Translations under genes and position numbers: made by a program
In this document: positions 36,787 to 48,929 of the stretch, in pieces
How the letters are laid out: each line of letters begins with the position of its first letter
Position numbering within the stretch: position 1 is the first letter of the stretch
Notes under the pieces: generated by a model
The model's database searches: none
What the model was told of the DNA's origin: nothing
What the model saw: only the letters and a program-made list of their open reading frames with translations
Origin: Welwitschia mirabilis
Lineage: Eukaryota; Gnetophyta; Gnetopsida; Welwitschiales
Direction: 5' to 3'
NCBI GenBank assembly: GCA_051453625.1
Contig: JBOZIK010000001.1
Coordinates: 22,469,280-22,533,279 of the forward strand
DNA: 64,000 nucleotides

Positions 36787-39420
36787 AATCTAAAGAAGAG
36801 ATATCAGAGAGAAAGGTTGCTGATAGAAAAGAACATTAAAGAAGGACAGATAGACATAGAAGAGGAATTGAAAAAGAAATATCCAAGTGCACTCAATCCT
36901 CCTTCTAAATTTATTTTTTCTAAGTTAGATTTTCTTAATAAAAATCCTATAAAGGAAGAGAACCAATTTACAATATCTAGTACCTCCCGTAAGTAAAAAC
37001 AAGTTGTAGGATATTCTACCCCTAATGAAAACCTCACCCTTAGAGAATTGTTATCTAATAAAAAATGAGAGATTAAAACATCTTTTAATCTATTCCTAAG
37101 AGATGATGTTGAGCTCAAAAATTTACATGCCTACCTAATTTTTAGTGGATAAAACAATGAGGAATCCCTTCAACTCATTGTAGAAATTGAACAACTAATC
37201 CTTACCTCAGAAAATGGAAATAAAAAAATAATTAATAGAACATATATGGTAATATTTCCCATGACATTAAAGGGTAGAGCAAAAATTTGGCTAAAACCTA
37301 TCCCCCACAAAGCTTAAAAATATGGGATCAAGTTCAAGAAACCTTTGTAAAAAGATTCATGAGTGAAGAAATTATGAGAAAAAGGAAAAAGGAGATAACA
37401 AACTTTNNNNNNNNNNNNNNNNNNNNNNNNNNNNNNNNNNNNNNNNNNNNNNNNNNNNNNNNNNNNNNNNNNNNNNNNNNNNNNNNNNNNNNNNNNNNNN
37501 NNNNNNGTAGGATATTCTACCCCTAATGAAAACCTCACCCTTAGAGAATTGTTCTCTAATAAAAATTGAGAGACTCAAACATCTTTTAATCTATTCGTAA
37601 GAGATGATGTTGAGCTCAAAAATTTACATGCCTACCTAATTTTTAGTGGATAAAACAATGAGGAACCCCTTCAACTCATTGTAGAAATTGAACAACTAAT
37701 CCTTACCTCAGAAAATAGAAATAAAAAAATAATTAATAGAACATATATGGTAATCTTTTCCATGATATTAAAGGGTAGAGCAAAACTTTGGCTAAAACCT
37801 GTCCCCCACAAAAGCTTAAAAATATGAGATCAAGTTCAAGAAACCTTTTTAAAAAGATTTATGAGTGAAGAAATTATGAGAAAAATTAAAAAGGAGGTAA
37901 CAAACTTTTAACAAAAATCAAATGAAGATTATTCCTCTACTTATGAACATTTCTTCATAGTAATCCATTCTAGTCTAGTAGATGCTTTCTCAGAAATAGA
38001 ATAAGTATATTATTTTTATAGTGGATTGACTCCCCATATGAAATAGTTTGTAGATTTCTCTTATGGTGAAAACCTCATGAACCTTACTCTAGATGATGCC
38101 TAGACAAAATTAGAAAAGCTTGTGGAGGTTACTCAAACNNNNNNNNNNNNNNNNNNNNNNNNNNNNNNNTAGAGAATTATGCAAAAATAATCTTAGATGC
38201 CAAATTCACAACTAAAAGAAATGTTGTGTAAACCTATGATTAATATGAGGATAATTATCGTATCACTAAAAATTGTCCTCTTTTGGCAACATACAAAGAA
38301 ATAATTCATGAAGAAGTCTGTGCTTTTAATCAAACATCTCAAAAACTTTAGAAACCAAAATCAGACATAACCTAGTTTAAACACTCATTTTCGAAATNNN
38401 NNNNNNNNNNNNNNNNNNNNNNNNNNNNNNNNNNNNNNNNNNNNNNNNNNNNNNNNNNNNNNNNNNNNNNNNNNNNNNNNNNNNNNNNNNNNNNNNNTTT
38501 CTCTTGTGGTGAAAACCTCATGAACCTTACTCTAGATGATGCCTAGACAAAATTAGAAGAGCTTGTGGAGGTTACTCAAACTTGATCAACTCCTAAAGAA
38601 AATACAACTGTAGGCCAACTTATCAAAGATTTAAAAGTAGTTAAACAATAAAAAGAGATAGAATCCAATCCTACAAATTCCATGAAAGATTTCATAATAA
38701 CCTTAGAGAATTATGCAAAAATAATCTTAGATGCCAAATTCACAACCAAAAGAAATGTTATGTAAACCTATGATTAATATGAGGATAATTATCATGTCAC
38801 TAAAAATTGTCCTCTTTTGGCAACATACAAAGAAAGAATTCATGAAGAAGTCTATGCTTTTAATCAAACATCTCAAAAACTTTTGAAACCAAAATCAGAC
38901 ATAACCTAGGTTGAACACTCATTTTTAAAATAATCCTCAACCTTTTAGAAACTGATTCGAAAACACAAACTACCAACTAGAATCATCAAACTTTCAACGT
39001 CCAAATGATTAGCTCATAAACCTAATAGAAGAAATTAGAAAATCAAATGCTAACTTTGAGAAATAAATACCAACATTGAAAACTTAGTGAACATCATTTA
39101 ACAAATCATGTTGGAAATTCAAAGACCTCAAGGAATATTAGCTATACAACCTTTACCAAAACCAAATGAACTAAGAAAAAATTGTAAGGTTGTAATAAGA
39201 AGTGGACAAAAAACAAACCCTTCTCCATGTGAACCTTTCACCTCCTAAAATAACTTTAGAAATGATAAAGAAGAAGAGGAAGAGAACATTGAGATATTAG
39301 AAGATTATAATTTCCCTTCTCTTGATAAAAATAAAAATAAAAATCCTTCTCAACAAACCACCCCTTAGCTTGATAGGCTTAACAACAATTCAACTTTTAA
39401 TAAACATCTAAAAGCCTTGA
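36787..39420 (+). pseudogene. Gag of element A (decayed, partly duplicated at gaps)
   Basis: Coding starts near 36787 (NLKKRYQRERLLIEKNI), with no in-frame ATG left; the same opening occurs in element C at about 63874. The capsid domain includes NEESLQLIVEIEQLILT, GRAKIWLKPIPHK and SLKIWDQVQETFVKRFM, matching the retrotransposon gag pattern 'A..WL...P...I..W..L...F...F'. Gaps at 37407-37506, 38139-38169 and 38398-38497 have near-duplicate flanks (36997-37406 with 37507-37910; 38060-38397 with 38498-38940), so the true gene is shorter than shown. Stops are frequent; some expected Gln and Trp codons are TAG or TAA. Confidence 0.85.
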
Positions 39421-39540
39421 TGAAAAATGTGAGCATAAACTNNNNNNNNNNNNNNNNNNNNNNNNNNNNNNNNNNNNNNNNNNNNNNNNNNNNNNNNNNN
39501 NNNNNNNNNNNNNNNNNNNNNNNNNNNNNNNNNNNNNNNN

Positions 39541-40244
39541 CTAGCTTAATCCCTCATATACTTAGTTTTACCAAAATCACCCAAATCCAAATATCCAAGA
39601 GTAACTACGGTGCATGTTACTTTAGAGGAAAATAAAAAGATTAAAAAAGCCTTGATAGACATTGGAGTAAGTGTTAATATTATATCACTTCACATTTATA
39701 AGAGGATTGGTTTGGAGGATAGAATAGATCCTACTCCAATTGTTTTAGAAGTAGCAATCACTTCAGTTAATAAACTAATAGGCATCATTAAAGATTTGGT
39801 AATTTAAATTAAAGAGGCTTGCTATCCAATAGATGTGATTATCATAGAAGTTGAGCATAAGAGAGGATACACTTTACTTCTAGGAAGATCCTTTTGTACA
39901 ATGTTCCACTGCATCATTAATACAAGAGCTAGAATAATTAAATGTCATTTTGAAAATAGAACATTTACAATTAGATTTTTTGATGCAGCTGAGAAAGATT
40001 TAGGTGATGATATGAACATTGAAGATAACATCAAACCCACTTTATTTTTACAACATCACCCACTTGAAGAAAGAGAGATGAAATTAAATGAGGATGTGAT
40101 TTGTAATGATCAACTTAAGAATAAAGAAGAAATACAACCTTTAGAGTGTAAGGAAGTCCAACTTTTCAAGAAATATTATAAAGGTTATTGTCCATTACAC
40201 AAGTCAAAAATTAAAAGTCATAATTTGAATTTGGATGAAAAAAT
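39541..40244 (+). pseudogene. Aspartic protease of element A (decayed)
   Basis: Reads KKALIDIGVSVNIIS, with the catalytic Asp at 39658-39660 (family 'ALLDLGASVNLLP'), then IGIIKDLVI, one stop (39805-39807), DVIIIEVEHKRGYTLLLGRSFC (39832-39900; family 'LGRPF'), and an acidic tail to the gap. Only a single stop over about 210 codons makes it the best-preserved coding region in the window. Downstream, DDMNIEDNIKPTLFLQHH matches the equivalent part of element B (QQIRPFMFIQHH). Pol is not present after it. Confidence 0.9.
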
Positions 40245-40557
40245 NNNNNNNNNNNNNNNNNNNNNNNNNNNNNNNNNNNNNNNNNNNNNNNNNNNNNNNN
40301 NNNNNNNNNNNNNNNNNNNNNNNNNNNNNNNNNNNNNNNNNNNNNNNNNNNNNNNNNNNNNNNNNNNNNNNNNNNNNNNNNNNNNNNNNNNNNNNNNNNN
40401 NNNNNNNNNNNNNNNNNNNNNNNNNNNNNNNNNNNNNNNNNNNNNNNNNNNNNNNNNNNNNNNNNNNNNNNNNNNNNNNNNNNNNNNNNNNNNNNNNNNN
40501 NNNNNNNNNNNNNNNNNNNNNNNNNNNNNNNNNNNNNNNNNNNNNNNNNNNNNNNNN
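40245..40557. other. Assembly gap (313 N)
   Basis: Run of N between protease and the 3' untranslated part of element A. If the size is wrong, pol of A could be hidden here. Confidence 0.98.
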
Positions 40558-41308
40558 TTTAGGAATTAAATAAAATTTATTTTCCTTGATATCCTCTTTT
40601 CATCTTCCTTTTTTGATAGTCTCTATTTTTATTTTTCCACTTTCAGTTTTTATTTCTATTTGTAGTTTCTATTTTTTATTTCTATAATAATAATCTATCA
40701 TCTCTCTGTCGACCTCATGACACATAAGACGATAGTCAGTTTTGTTAGTTTTCTGATTATTTTCTATGTTATCTAATAATTTTTCTGTTTCTTTATCTTT
40801 GCCATCCTTTCTTTAATCTAGATGATGATTAAGACAGTAGTTAATAAAATTATGATTTTTTTTATTATTTTAAGAAAATATATTTTTATGGCTTTATTGA
40901 GATTTCTAACTTAACTACTTAAGAATTTCAAGAATTAAATGGGTAAATTTTAGAATTTCATGAGCAAACCCATCTGAATTTTCTCTTAGATTTTTCCTTT
41001 AGAGGTTTTTGTGACATTACTTGATCATCTTTCAAACTTGAATTATGTATTTATCTCCATGACTAGTCTTTTGACTTGGGCATTTCAGTGGTAAGATTGA
41101 ATTCACCCAATCTTAAGATATTCTTACATTCATGAACTTCAATTTGAAGGAAGATGCTTATTTTTCTCAATGGTAAAAAGGTCTTAGATTGTTTAAGAGT
41201 GTTTTTTTTTTGTCTTTATCTTATGAATTTTACCTTTGTCTTTTGGAATGTTTGATCATGTGGAATGTTTAAAAAAAAAAAAAGAAGAAAAAATAGAGAG
41301 AGAGAGAG
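40558..41308 (+). other. Element A, untranslated region after protease
   Basis: T-rich and non-coding, with two dyad motifs (about 40690-40738 and 40798-40838). It ends in a poly-A and GA-dinucleotide run (41267-41308) beside a 37-N gap, where sequencing probably slipped. Confidence 0.55.
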
Positions 41309-41345
41309 NNNNNNNNNNNNNNNNNNNNNNNNNNNNNNNNNNNNN

Positions 41346-43050
41346 TCAAAAACATGAGCCCCATGAGATCCTATTGCAAGGACATCGAGGCAAATATTGT
41401 TGAGGGGAGCCTTTGATAGTGTAATATGATAGTTGTGGAAACTTCACTGGGAGGTCAGTTAGCCATGCTTCATAGGTCCTTACTTCTTTAATGATGGCTA
41501 TACTTTTCTCATCATGGATAATAAAGTTATAATACAAACTTTGAGGCTATAGGATTAGTGGTGTTCTTAGTGTCATCAAAGGCATTGCTTATTTTCTAGA
41601 CTCTTAGTCTATTCCACATGTTCATTTCATTTCTTGAGATTTGGGTGTTGGTTTTAAGATGACAATAAGTGAGTTCATTTTTGAGCAATTCTTTGGTCTG
41701 ATCACTCATTTTATCTTTAGCATCGTCATAATAACTGCCNNNNNNNNNNNNNNNNNNNNNNNNNNNNNNNNNNNNNNNNNNNNNNNNNNNNNNNNNNNNN
41801 NNNNNNNNNNNNNNNNNNNNNNNNNNNNNNNNNNNNNNNGATGTTTTATTTGTGATATTTCAAAAACATGGTTCCCATGATCTCCTACTGCAAGTACATC
41901 GAGGTAAATATTTTTAAGGGGAGCCTTTGACAGTGTAATATGATAGTTGTGGAAACTCCACTGGAAGGTCAGTTGGCCATGCTTTATAGGTCCTTACTTC
42001 TTTGATGATGGCTACACTTTCCTCATCATGGATAGTAAAGTTGTAATACAGACTTTGAGGCTATAGGATTAGTGGTGTTCTTGGTGTCATCAAAAGCATT
42101 GCTTATTTTCTAGACTCTTAGTCTATTCCACATGTTTATTTCATTTCTTAAGATTTGGGTGTTGGTTTTGAGATGATGATAGGTGAGTTCATTTTTGAGC
42201 AATTCTTTGGTCTGATCACTCATTTTATCTTTAGCATCATCATAATAACTGCCTTATTGAATGGAATTTTTTCATATATCAAGTCATGCATTTTTTAAAT
42301 CAAGTAATGTTAGGATTTCTTTTATGGAAGTTTTCTAGGTTAAAATATTAGATTAGGAAGCTATCTTTAGTTTATGTTATCTTATGCTTATTCTTCTTAT
42401 TTTCTTTTATAGCTTGGTTGGTTATTTCAAAGTCATTATCGTATTTTATTAGAATATTTTCCTTGTTTANNNNNNNNNNNNNNNNNNNNNNNNNNNNNNN
42501 NNNNNNNNNNNNNNNNNNNNNNNNNNNNNNNNNNNNNNNNNNNNNNNNNNNNNNNNNNNNNNNNNNNNNCTTCTCTGATGGTGGCTGCACTCCCCTCATT
42601 ATGAATAATAAAATTATAATAAAAATTTTGAGGCTATGGGATCAGTGATGTTCCTAGTGCCATCAGAGGCATTACTTGTTTCCTAGACTCTTAGTCTATT
42701 CTACATGCTCATTTCATTTCTTAAGATTTGGGTGTTGGTTTTAAGATGACAGTGGGTGAGTTTATTTTTAAGTAATTCTTTGGCTAATTACTCATTTTAT
42801 CTTTAACATCGTCATAATCACTGCCTTATTGAATGGAATTTTTTTTCATACAGCAAGTCATGCATTTTTCAGATCAAGTAATGTTATGATTTCTTTCATG
42901 GATGTCTTCTAGGTTAAAATATCAGATTGGTGAACTATCTTTTATTTATTTTATTTTATACCCATTTTTTCTGTTTTATTTTGTGGTTTGGTTAGTGATT
43001 TCAAAGTCATTACTATATTTTCTTAAGCATGTTTTCCTTGTTCAAGTTTT
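41346..43050 (-). pseudogene. Antisense coding stretch of element A, three partial copies
   Basis: The minus strand opposite A shows a decayed unrecognised protein: GSYYDDAKDKMSDQTKELLK, then LKTNTQISRNEMNMWNRLRV, then YNFIIHDEKSIAIIKEVRTY and PQLSYYTIKGSP. Copies lie at 41346-41739, 41840-42469 and 42570-43050, separated by 100-N gaps. Copies 1 and 2 differ at roughly one base in ten, more than expected for a simple contig overlap, so at least part of the repetition may be real. A position between protease/pol and 3' LTR, antisense to the element, resembles the antisense ORFs known in some plant gypsy elements such as Grande. No homology to them is claimed. Function unknown. Confidence 0.5.
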
Positions 43051-43587
43051 AAATAAAAGATAATTTATTACTTAGATAAGTGTTTTCTCAATAAATTTAT
43101 GTTATTTTTAGATTTTTGGTGTTCTAAGCGCTGCTCATGTTCTTTCTGTAATGAAACATTTTTATTGTCCACTCTTTTCTTTACCTGTCAGAATAATTTA
43201 TTGATCTCTATTTTTCAAATATGACATTACTCAGATTTGCACTTCATTTATAAAGTTGTCCTCCTTTACCTACTTTCTCACTTCTGTCTACTTTTTTTGC
43301 TTTATTTTTTCCAATATGAGATGTATTACTTTCTCTTTTAGAGGTAGCAGAGATCTATTTTCATGGCTCATATTCTAAAAAACTTTTAACTTAATTTAAA
43401 AATTTTATGAAATATAACTTTTAAATTTTTATACATATTATGCATTACTTATTATTTATCCATGTAATGTGTTTTATGATCATGTTTTATAACTTCTAGA
43501 TTTATCTTTCAAAAAATAAATTAGCTCACAATTATGATTTTTTACTTGGTTTTTATCAGGGACTGACAAAGGCTAAGTGGTGGGCTA
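43051..43587 (+). other. Element A, region before 3' LTR
   Basis: AT-rich and non-coding. The bases just before the LTR, AAAGGCTAAGTGGTGGGCTA (43568-43587), are purine-rich and could be the decayed polypurine tract that primes plus-strand DNA synthesis. Confidence 0.45.
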
Positions 43588-45216
43588 TGTTACACTACCA
43601 ATTTATGGTTATTTGATGGAGTTTTATGAGTTGTTTTGCAGGACTTTTACATCTAAGGATTTTGAAAAAATGATAGAAAACCTCATAAATATAGCATTCT
43701 TACCCAGATTTGAAGTATTAAAGGCATATTCTAATGCATAGAGCTTTGGATAAGGATTAATAATAAAAATACTAAGTTTTTCCTCAAGAAAATGATTAAA
43801 GAAGACTATCGTCCCCTCAGTTATCCCCACGACAGGCAGGATGACGACGCATTTGCATACTGATGTGGACTACTGAGTTATCATTCTAAATCATCTTTTA
43901 TTATAAGATGTCATTCCCTTTATCATTCGGACAATAGTCAGGATGATCCTAACATGTAACCAACTCTGACAGTAACTCTTGAATATTCGTCCATTTCTAA
44001 ATTGTAAATGAGTGCACCTAACTGTGCCTTATGTTTGTCCTTTTCTATTGTATTTTCTTACAAATAAGTCCCCCTTCTACTCTCNNNNNNNNNNNNNNNN
44101 NNNNNNNNNNNNNNNNNNNNNNNNNNNNNNNNNNNNNNNNNNNNNNNNNNNNNNNNNNNNNNNNNNNNNNNNNNNNNNNNNNNNNNNNNNNNNNNNNNNN
44201 NNNNNNNNNNNNNNNNNNNNNNNNNNNNNNNNNNNNNNNNNNNNNNNNNNNNNNNNNNNNNNNNNNNNNNNNNNNNNNNNNNNNNNNNNNNNNNNNNNNN
44301 NNNNNNNNNNNNNNNNNNNNNNNNNNNNNNNNNNNNNNNNNNNNNNNNNNNNNNNNNNNNNNNNNNNNNNNNNNNNNNNGTGACTCTTGAATATTTGTCC
44401 ATTTCTAAATTATAAATGAGCGCACCTAACTGTGCTTTATGTTTGTCCTTTTCTATTGTATTTTCTTATAAATGAGTCCCCCTTTCTACTCTCCTTCTCA
44501 TCTTTATTATATTGGAAATTATTTTGATAGGAGATTAAAGGATGAAAGATCCATCTCGAGTGTTGCAAAAAGACATTCCTTTTGTGGAGGGCTGTGTATC
44601 CTCCATTGAAGCTCGGTTATTTTGTAACCCAGATGGTTTTTACTTCTTAATATAAAAACCTTATTTGTTTTTATATTTGTATGTTAGATTTTCTAATTAT
44701 CCTTATAGTTTATGATTATTCTTGATTTGGTGATAATTTATTGGATGATATAGCTCATTAAAGGCAGCCTTTGTTAAGGCTGAAAGTTAGTAGTATTAGT
44801 TCCATTTTTGCATTGCATGTTAGATTAAATTACATCTTGNNNNNNNNNNNNNNNNNNNNNNNNNNNNNNNNNNNNNNNNNNNNNNNNNNNNNNNNNNNNN
44901 NNNNNNNNNNNNNNNNNNNNNNNNNNNNNNNNNNNNNNNAGTAGTATTAGTTCCATTTTTGCATTGCATGTTAGATTAAGTTACATCTTGCATTTGCATT
45001 GTATCTTTCATTTCTTACATTGTTCTTTATTTTTTGTTTCTTTTATTCTTTTGCAAAAGCAATCCAAGTCTTATCACGTAGTCTTTAACATGAATATGAC
45101 ATTTCGGGTCCACTCCCACTCATACTAGTGTGATGTATTGTGTAAGATATCTATTTATTTTATGAATGATAGAATCTTTTCAAACTTAAGCACTTATACA
45201 AGTACACACTGCAACA
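43588..45216 (+). repeat. 3' LTR of element A
   Basis: Starts TGTTACACTACC and ends ...CACTGCAACA, homologous to 34493-36298. It contains dyad motifs near 43805-43855 and 43910-43950. Two gaps (44085-44379 and 44840-44939) have duplicated flanks, so the real length is probably about 1.1-1.5 kb. Confidence 0.85.
44085..44379. other. Assembly gap (295 N)
   Basis: Run of N; 43976-44084 is repeated at 44380-44500. Confidence 0.98.
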
Positions 45217-45221
45217 AGGAG

Positions 45222-47771
45222 GTTCACTAGTTATTTTAGAAAAATTAGGTATCCATGTTTATTTTAATATTATATTTCTTTTTATCTATTATGCATTAGG
45301 ACCATTTTATTAAGGGCAAAGTCTGATCATTAAAAATCTCTTTAGACTAGTACTTTTTCGTAGAAATCCCAAGGCTAATAGTAAATGGTTTTTTTGAATT
45401 GATTTGATTTTTCTTTCTACAATGATTTTTCTTTCTGTAATTGATTTTTATTTTTATAAGTAATTAGTTAGTGTATCCATTATTTTAATGATTAAGTTAT
45501 TATTTAACTAGTTGTAAAAACTATATCATATAGCAAAAATTAAATTTCTAGAATATAGTCATAAAATAAAAACAATATATGTTATTGACTAATAGGNNNN
45601 NNNNNNNNNNNNNNNNNNNNNNNNNNNNNNNNNNNNNNNNNNNNNNNNNNNNNNNNNNNNNNNNNNNNNNNNNNNNNNNNNNNNNNNNNNNNNNNNTTAA
45701 TGATTAGGTTATTATTTAACTAGTTGTAAAAACTTTATCATATAGCAAAAATTAAATTTCTAGAATATAGTCATAAAATAAAAACAATATATGTTATTGA
45801 CTAATAGGTATAAATTAGTGTTTCTATAAGTTTAGGAATGTCTTATAAGTGTGAAAATGTAAAAATAATAATTTTTCTAATGGGTAATTATTTTAAAAAA
45901 ATTTATTTATTAAAATACATTAGAAAATAAATGTATAAAATAGTAAATAATTAATTTATGTTTTTATACCTATCTATTAATATATCTATAATCTTGAGAA
46001 TCCTAAGTTGTAGGAAACTGAATAAGATTTTCAAAAAAATTTGAATAATTTAAAAAATCAAAGTATTTTAAAAGTTATAATAATTTTAATATAGTGTAGT
46101 AGGATTGTAATTTTAGAAAATTTGATAGTTTTTAACTTTAAATGATAACCTTAGAAATAATATTTTTAAATTCCAAGATAGTTTAAGTTAGATTTTAAGA
46201 ATCCTATAGTGTTTAGCCTTTAAAAAACTACTAGAATTTAATTTTAGCTTTATAATTAATTAATTATTAAGTTTTTACTATGATATCTCCTTAGAGCCAA
46301 AAAATGTTATAATTAATGTTAAAAATTATTAAAAAATTATTTCACAAATTTTTCTAGGAAAATTAAGTATATAAATATGTTTGTATTAGTAACTTAAGTT
46401 AAATTACCTATAAGTGGTATTTATTTTTATAAATACTTCTTTAACCCTTTTTCTTTAGCTTACTTTGAATGTGCATGCTTGTAAGAGTTTTTACCTTACT
46501 AGTTTAAGTAACATAAGTAGTCTCTAGCTTATCATTTTTTTATTTGACTTATAATATATCCATATGAATATTGAATAAAGATTCTTAGCTTAACAATTAT
46601 TCTTAAGCTATACTTTCTTTTATTTACCTTCTTTACACCAATATATGGAGATTGTCATATGAGCATAAAAGAATGCTTCTAAGATTGGCATAGCTCGAGG
46701 TATGTTTTACTTTTTTTAAGTATATTATTAAGATGTTATTTAATACATTTTAAATATTTTTATTATCAAAAGAAAAATAAAATAATATTTTCTTTAGTTA
46801 AATAGAAAAGAAAAGAATATTTCTTTTATTTAGATTTTTATTATTATAACCTTGAAAATAAAATGTTTTTATGTGTTTGCTTTCTTTTTATGGTTATTCT
46901 ATAAAATGAACTAAATGATGATTAGAGTCATTATAACTAGGTAAACAATCCATTAAATATCCACATTAGTTCCAATTGTTTGCATGCATTTATGTGGTTT
47001 ATTCATCAAAAGGACTAAATTAACATAATTCTGTTAATGTTCATCCCCACACTTGGATTTCATCACTAATGTGGATTGCATTTCATTTTTTTATAATGCC
47101 ATTCTAGAAGTGGATTTAATCATCACTCTCCTGCCCTACCTATGTATGACCTTACTTTGATTAATATCTCTAGCCCTTGGCATTGATGGGTTATGTTGCA
47201 CCATTTAGAGATGCTTCAAGGAAGTGAGGGTTATTTGGAAGCATGCATCCACCTCACATATCACCTGTCACTTATATTTGGGCTATATCAAGGTGAACTA
47301 AAAGCCTATGGAGTTTAGCCTAATCATGTTTGTATATTTTAGAACCTAAAGTAGAACCAACTTATATTTAAAGGGTGGTCAGATATCAAGTTGGAATGCC
47401 ATCAATTGGAGTTGCAACCTCCTATTATATTGGTTAGGTAGTATCCTTAAAACTTGTCCATGTATGTCGATAATAAGTTTACATCTCCTCAATTATTCAT
47501 AGGATATCTTTATATGATGAAAAAATAGGAAGAAATGGAGGACATAAGCTTATAACATTGCTATTGTTTATAAATCAAAATAATCTAGAAACTAATTATA
47601 GGCAAATATATCTATTAGTATGATTTATTTTTTTCTAATATAGAAATTATAATAAAGGAACAAATAGAATTTGGTCCTAGGTTCTATTGTGTCTATTAGG
47701 TAAAAATATTAAAGAATAAAGAAAGTAAAAAAATAGTGCTTAATTAAGGGGTAAGAAAAGAGGGTGTCACA
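45222..47771 (+). other. Right part of element G
   Basis: AT-rich and non-coding up to about 46900, then a less AT-rich part (47000-47500). A TATA-like 'TATAAATAC' occurs near 46420. A 100-N gap (45597-45696) has near-identical flanks. No retrotransposon protein motif is seen. Confidence 0.5.
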
Positions 47772-48929
47772 CTTTTGCATTGATCAAGAGACCTTTAGAG
47801 ATGTATAGCTAGATGAGAGTCCACCACTCACTAGTTAAATATGGTTTTATATCTTCATTGAGTTAGACTGGAAAAGTTAAAGGTTAGTTACTTCATAGGT
47901 AATAATTTAAGGCTATAATAAATTACATAGGCATGCTTTATAGATAGGATAAGATTAAAACAATTATATCCTAGTGCATGAAAAACCTCAGTAATTTATG
48001 ATGGAAGAACTCCTCATGAATTAAACCATTTCATAGAGTGAATAGAGAATGTGGATTGGGAATCTATCTATTAAGCATCTACTAATCTTAGCCTAGCATT
48101 CTTAAGACATAAGTACTACCCAAAACACATTTTAATTAGTGCTTTAAATGTAACTATAAGCGATCTTAGTATATGTTCAAAAAAGTATCTCCTAAATGAT
48201 GTGACTATTTTCTTCCTTCTTTCATTATTTTTATTTTTATTTTATTTTTTCTTTTTCTTTTTTTGACTAAGAACATATTAAAAAAATAAATCTAATTTAA
48301 TAAAATCATTATATAAGTTTAACTCAAATGTGTAACTTTAAGTGCATTAATTCTAAGTATGCACTTGTGAAAATTACCTATAATAGGGGAAGGTTAAAGA
48401 TAAAAGTTGATTTTCCTTAGAAGATATTGAGTGGATGATTTTTTTTAATCATTTTCATCTTTATTAAATATTTTAGGTAATCAATAAGTAATTCTCTTTT
48501 TGAAATGGGTCTATCAAGTGTCGTTCTTCTAGTAAATAGGAATCTCATCTTAGAGGATTACATTTAAAATAAGATTTTAAGTATTATCCATTAATGTGAA
48601 AGGTTTTAGGGGTGGTGAGATCTTAAACAAAAAGTAACCCATTAGAATGTATTTTTTAAATAATGTAGGATCCTAACCACTTTTAAATTCATTATGAATT
48701 ATACTAGCTTTGATATTAAATCCGAGTACTCATTTAATTTAGTTCAAAATGCTTAGATTGAAATTGTTTATTGTGAAAATATTTGACTTGAGATTTAGTG
48801 ATCAACTATTAAGTAAGGAATTGTGCTTTAGTTTCATTTAGGTGTTGAATCTAGAGGTTACAAAAATTAGATTCTTAATCTAATAATTTTAAAGTATAAC
48901 AAGTATTAAAAAAATAAAAAGTGATATCA

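Larger units (their letters stand above)
34488..45221 (+). mobile_element. Element A: Athila-like gag-protease element nested in G
   Basis: Plus-strand element with 5' LTR 34493-36298, tRNA-Asp primer site, gag, protease, an untranslated region, an antisense coding stretch and 3' LTR 43588-45216. Flanks AGGGG (34488-34492) and AGGAG (45217-45221) are a 5-base target duplication with one transition. No RT, RNase H or integrase sequence is present, and the only gap in the relevant place is 313 N (40245-40557), far too small for pol unless its size is wrong. A is therefore probably non-autonomous. LTRs begin TGTT and end ACA. Confidence 0.85.
33074..47771 (+). mobile_element. Element G: probable solo LTR, split by element A
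   Basis: Flanked by perfect CTTTT duplications (33069-33073 and 47772-47776); unit 1 has a single CTTTT at the matching point (9327-9331). Without A, G is about 3.9 kb in two parts, 33074-34492 and 45222-47771, less after allowing for two 100-N gaps with duplicated flanks. The right end ...GGGTGTCACA is typical of long gypsy LTRs of the Tekay/Del type; the left end is TCATAACC, not TG. No gag, pol or primer site is visible, so a solo LTR is the simplest reading. A large non-autonomous element is the alternative. Confidence 0.6.

Noticed and set aside
36804-37118. 104-codon minus-strand frame
   Set aside because: It is the shadow of gag of element A on the opposite strand; the plus strand aligns with gag of B and C.
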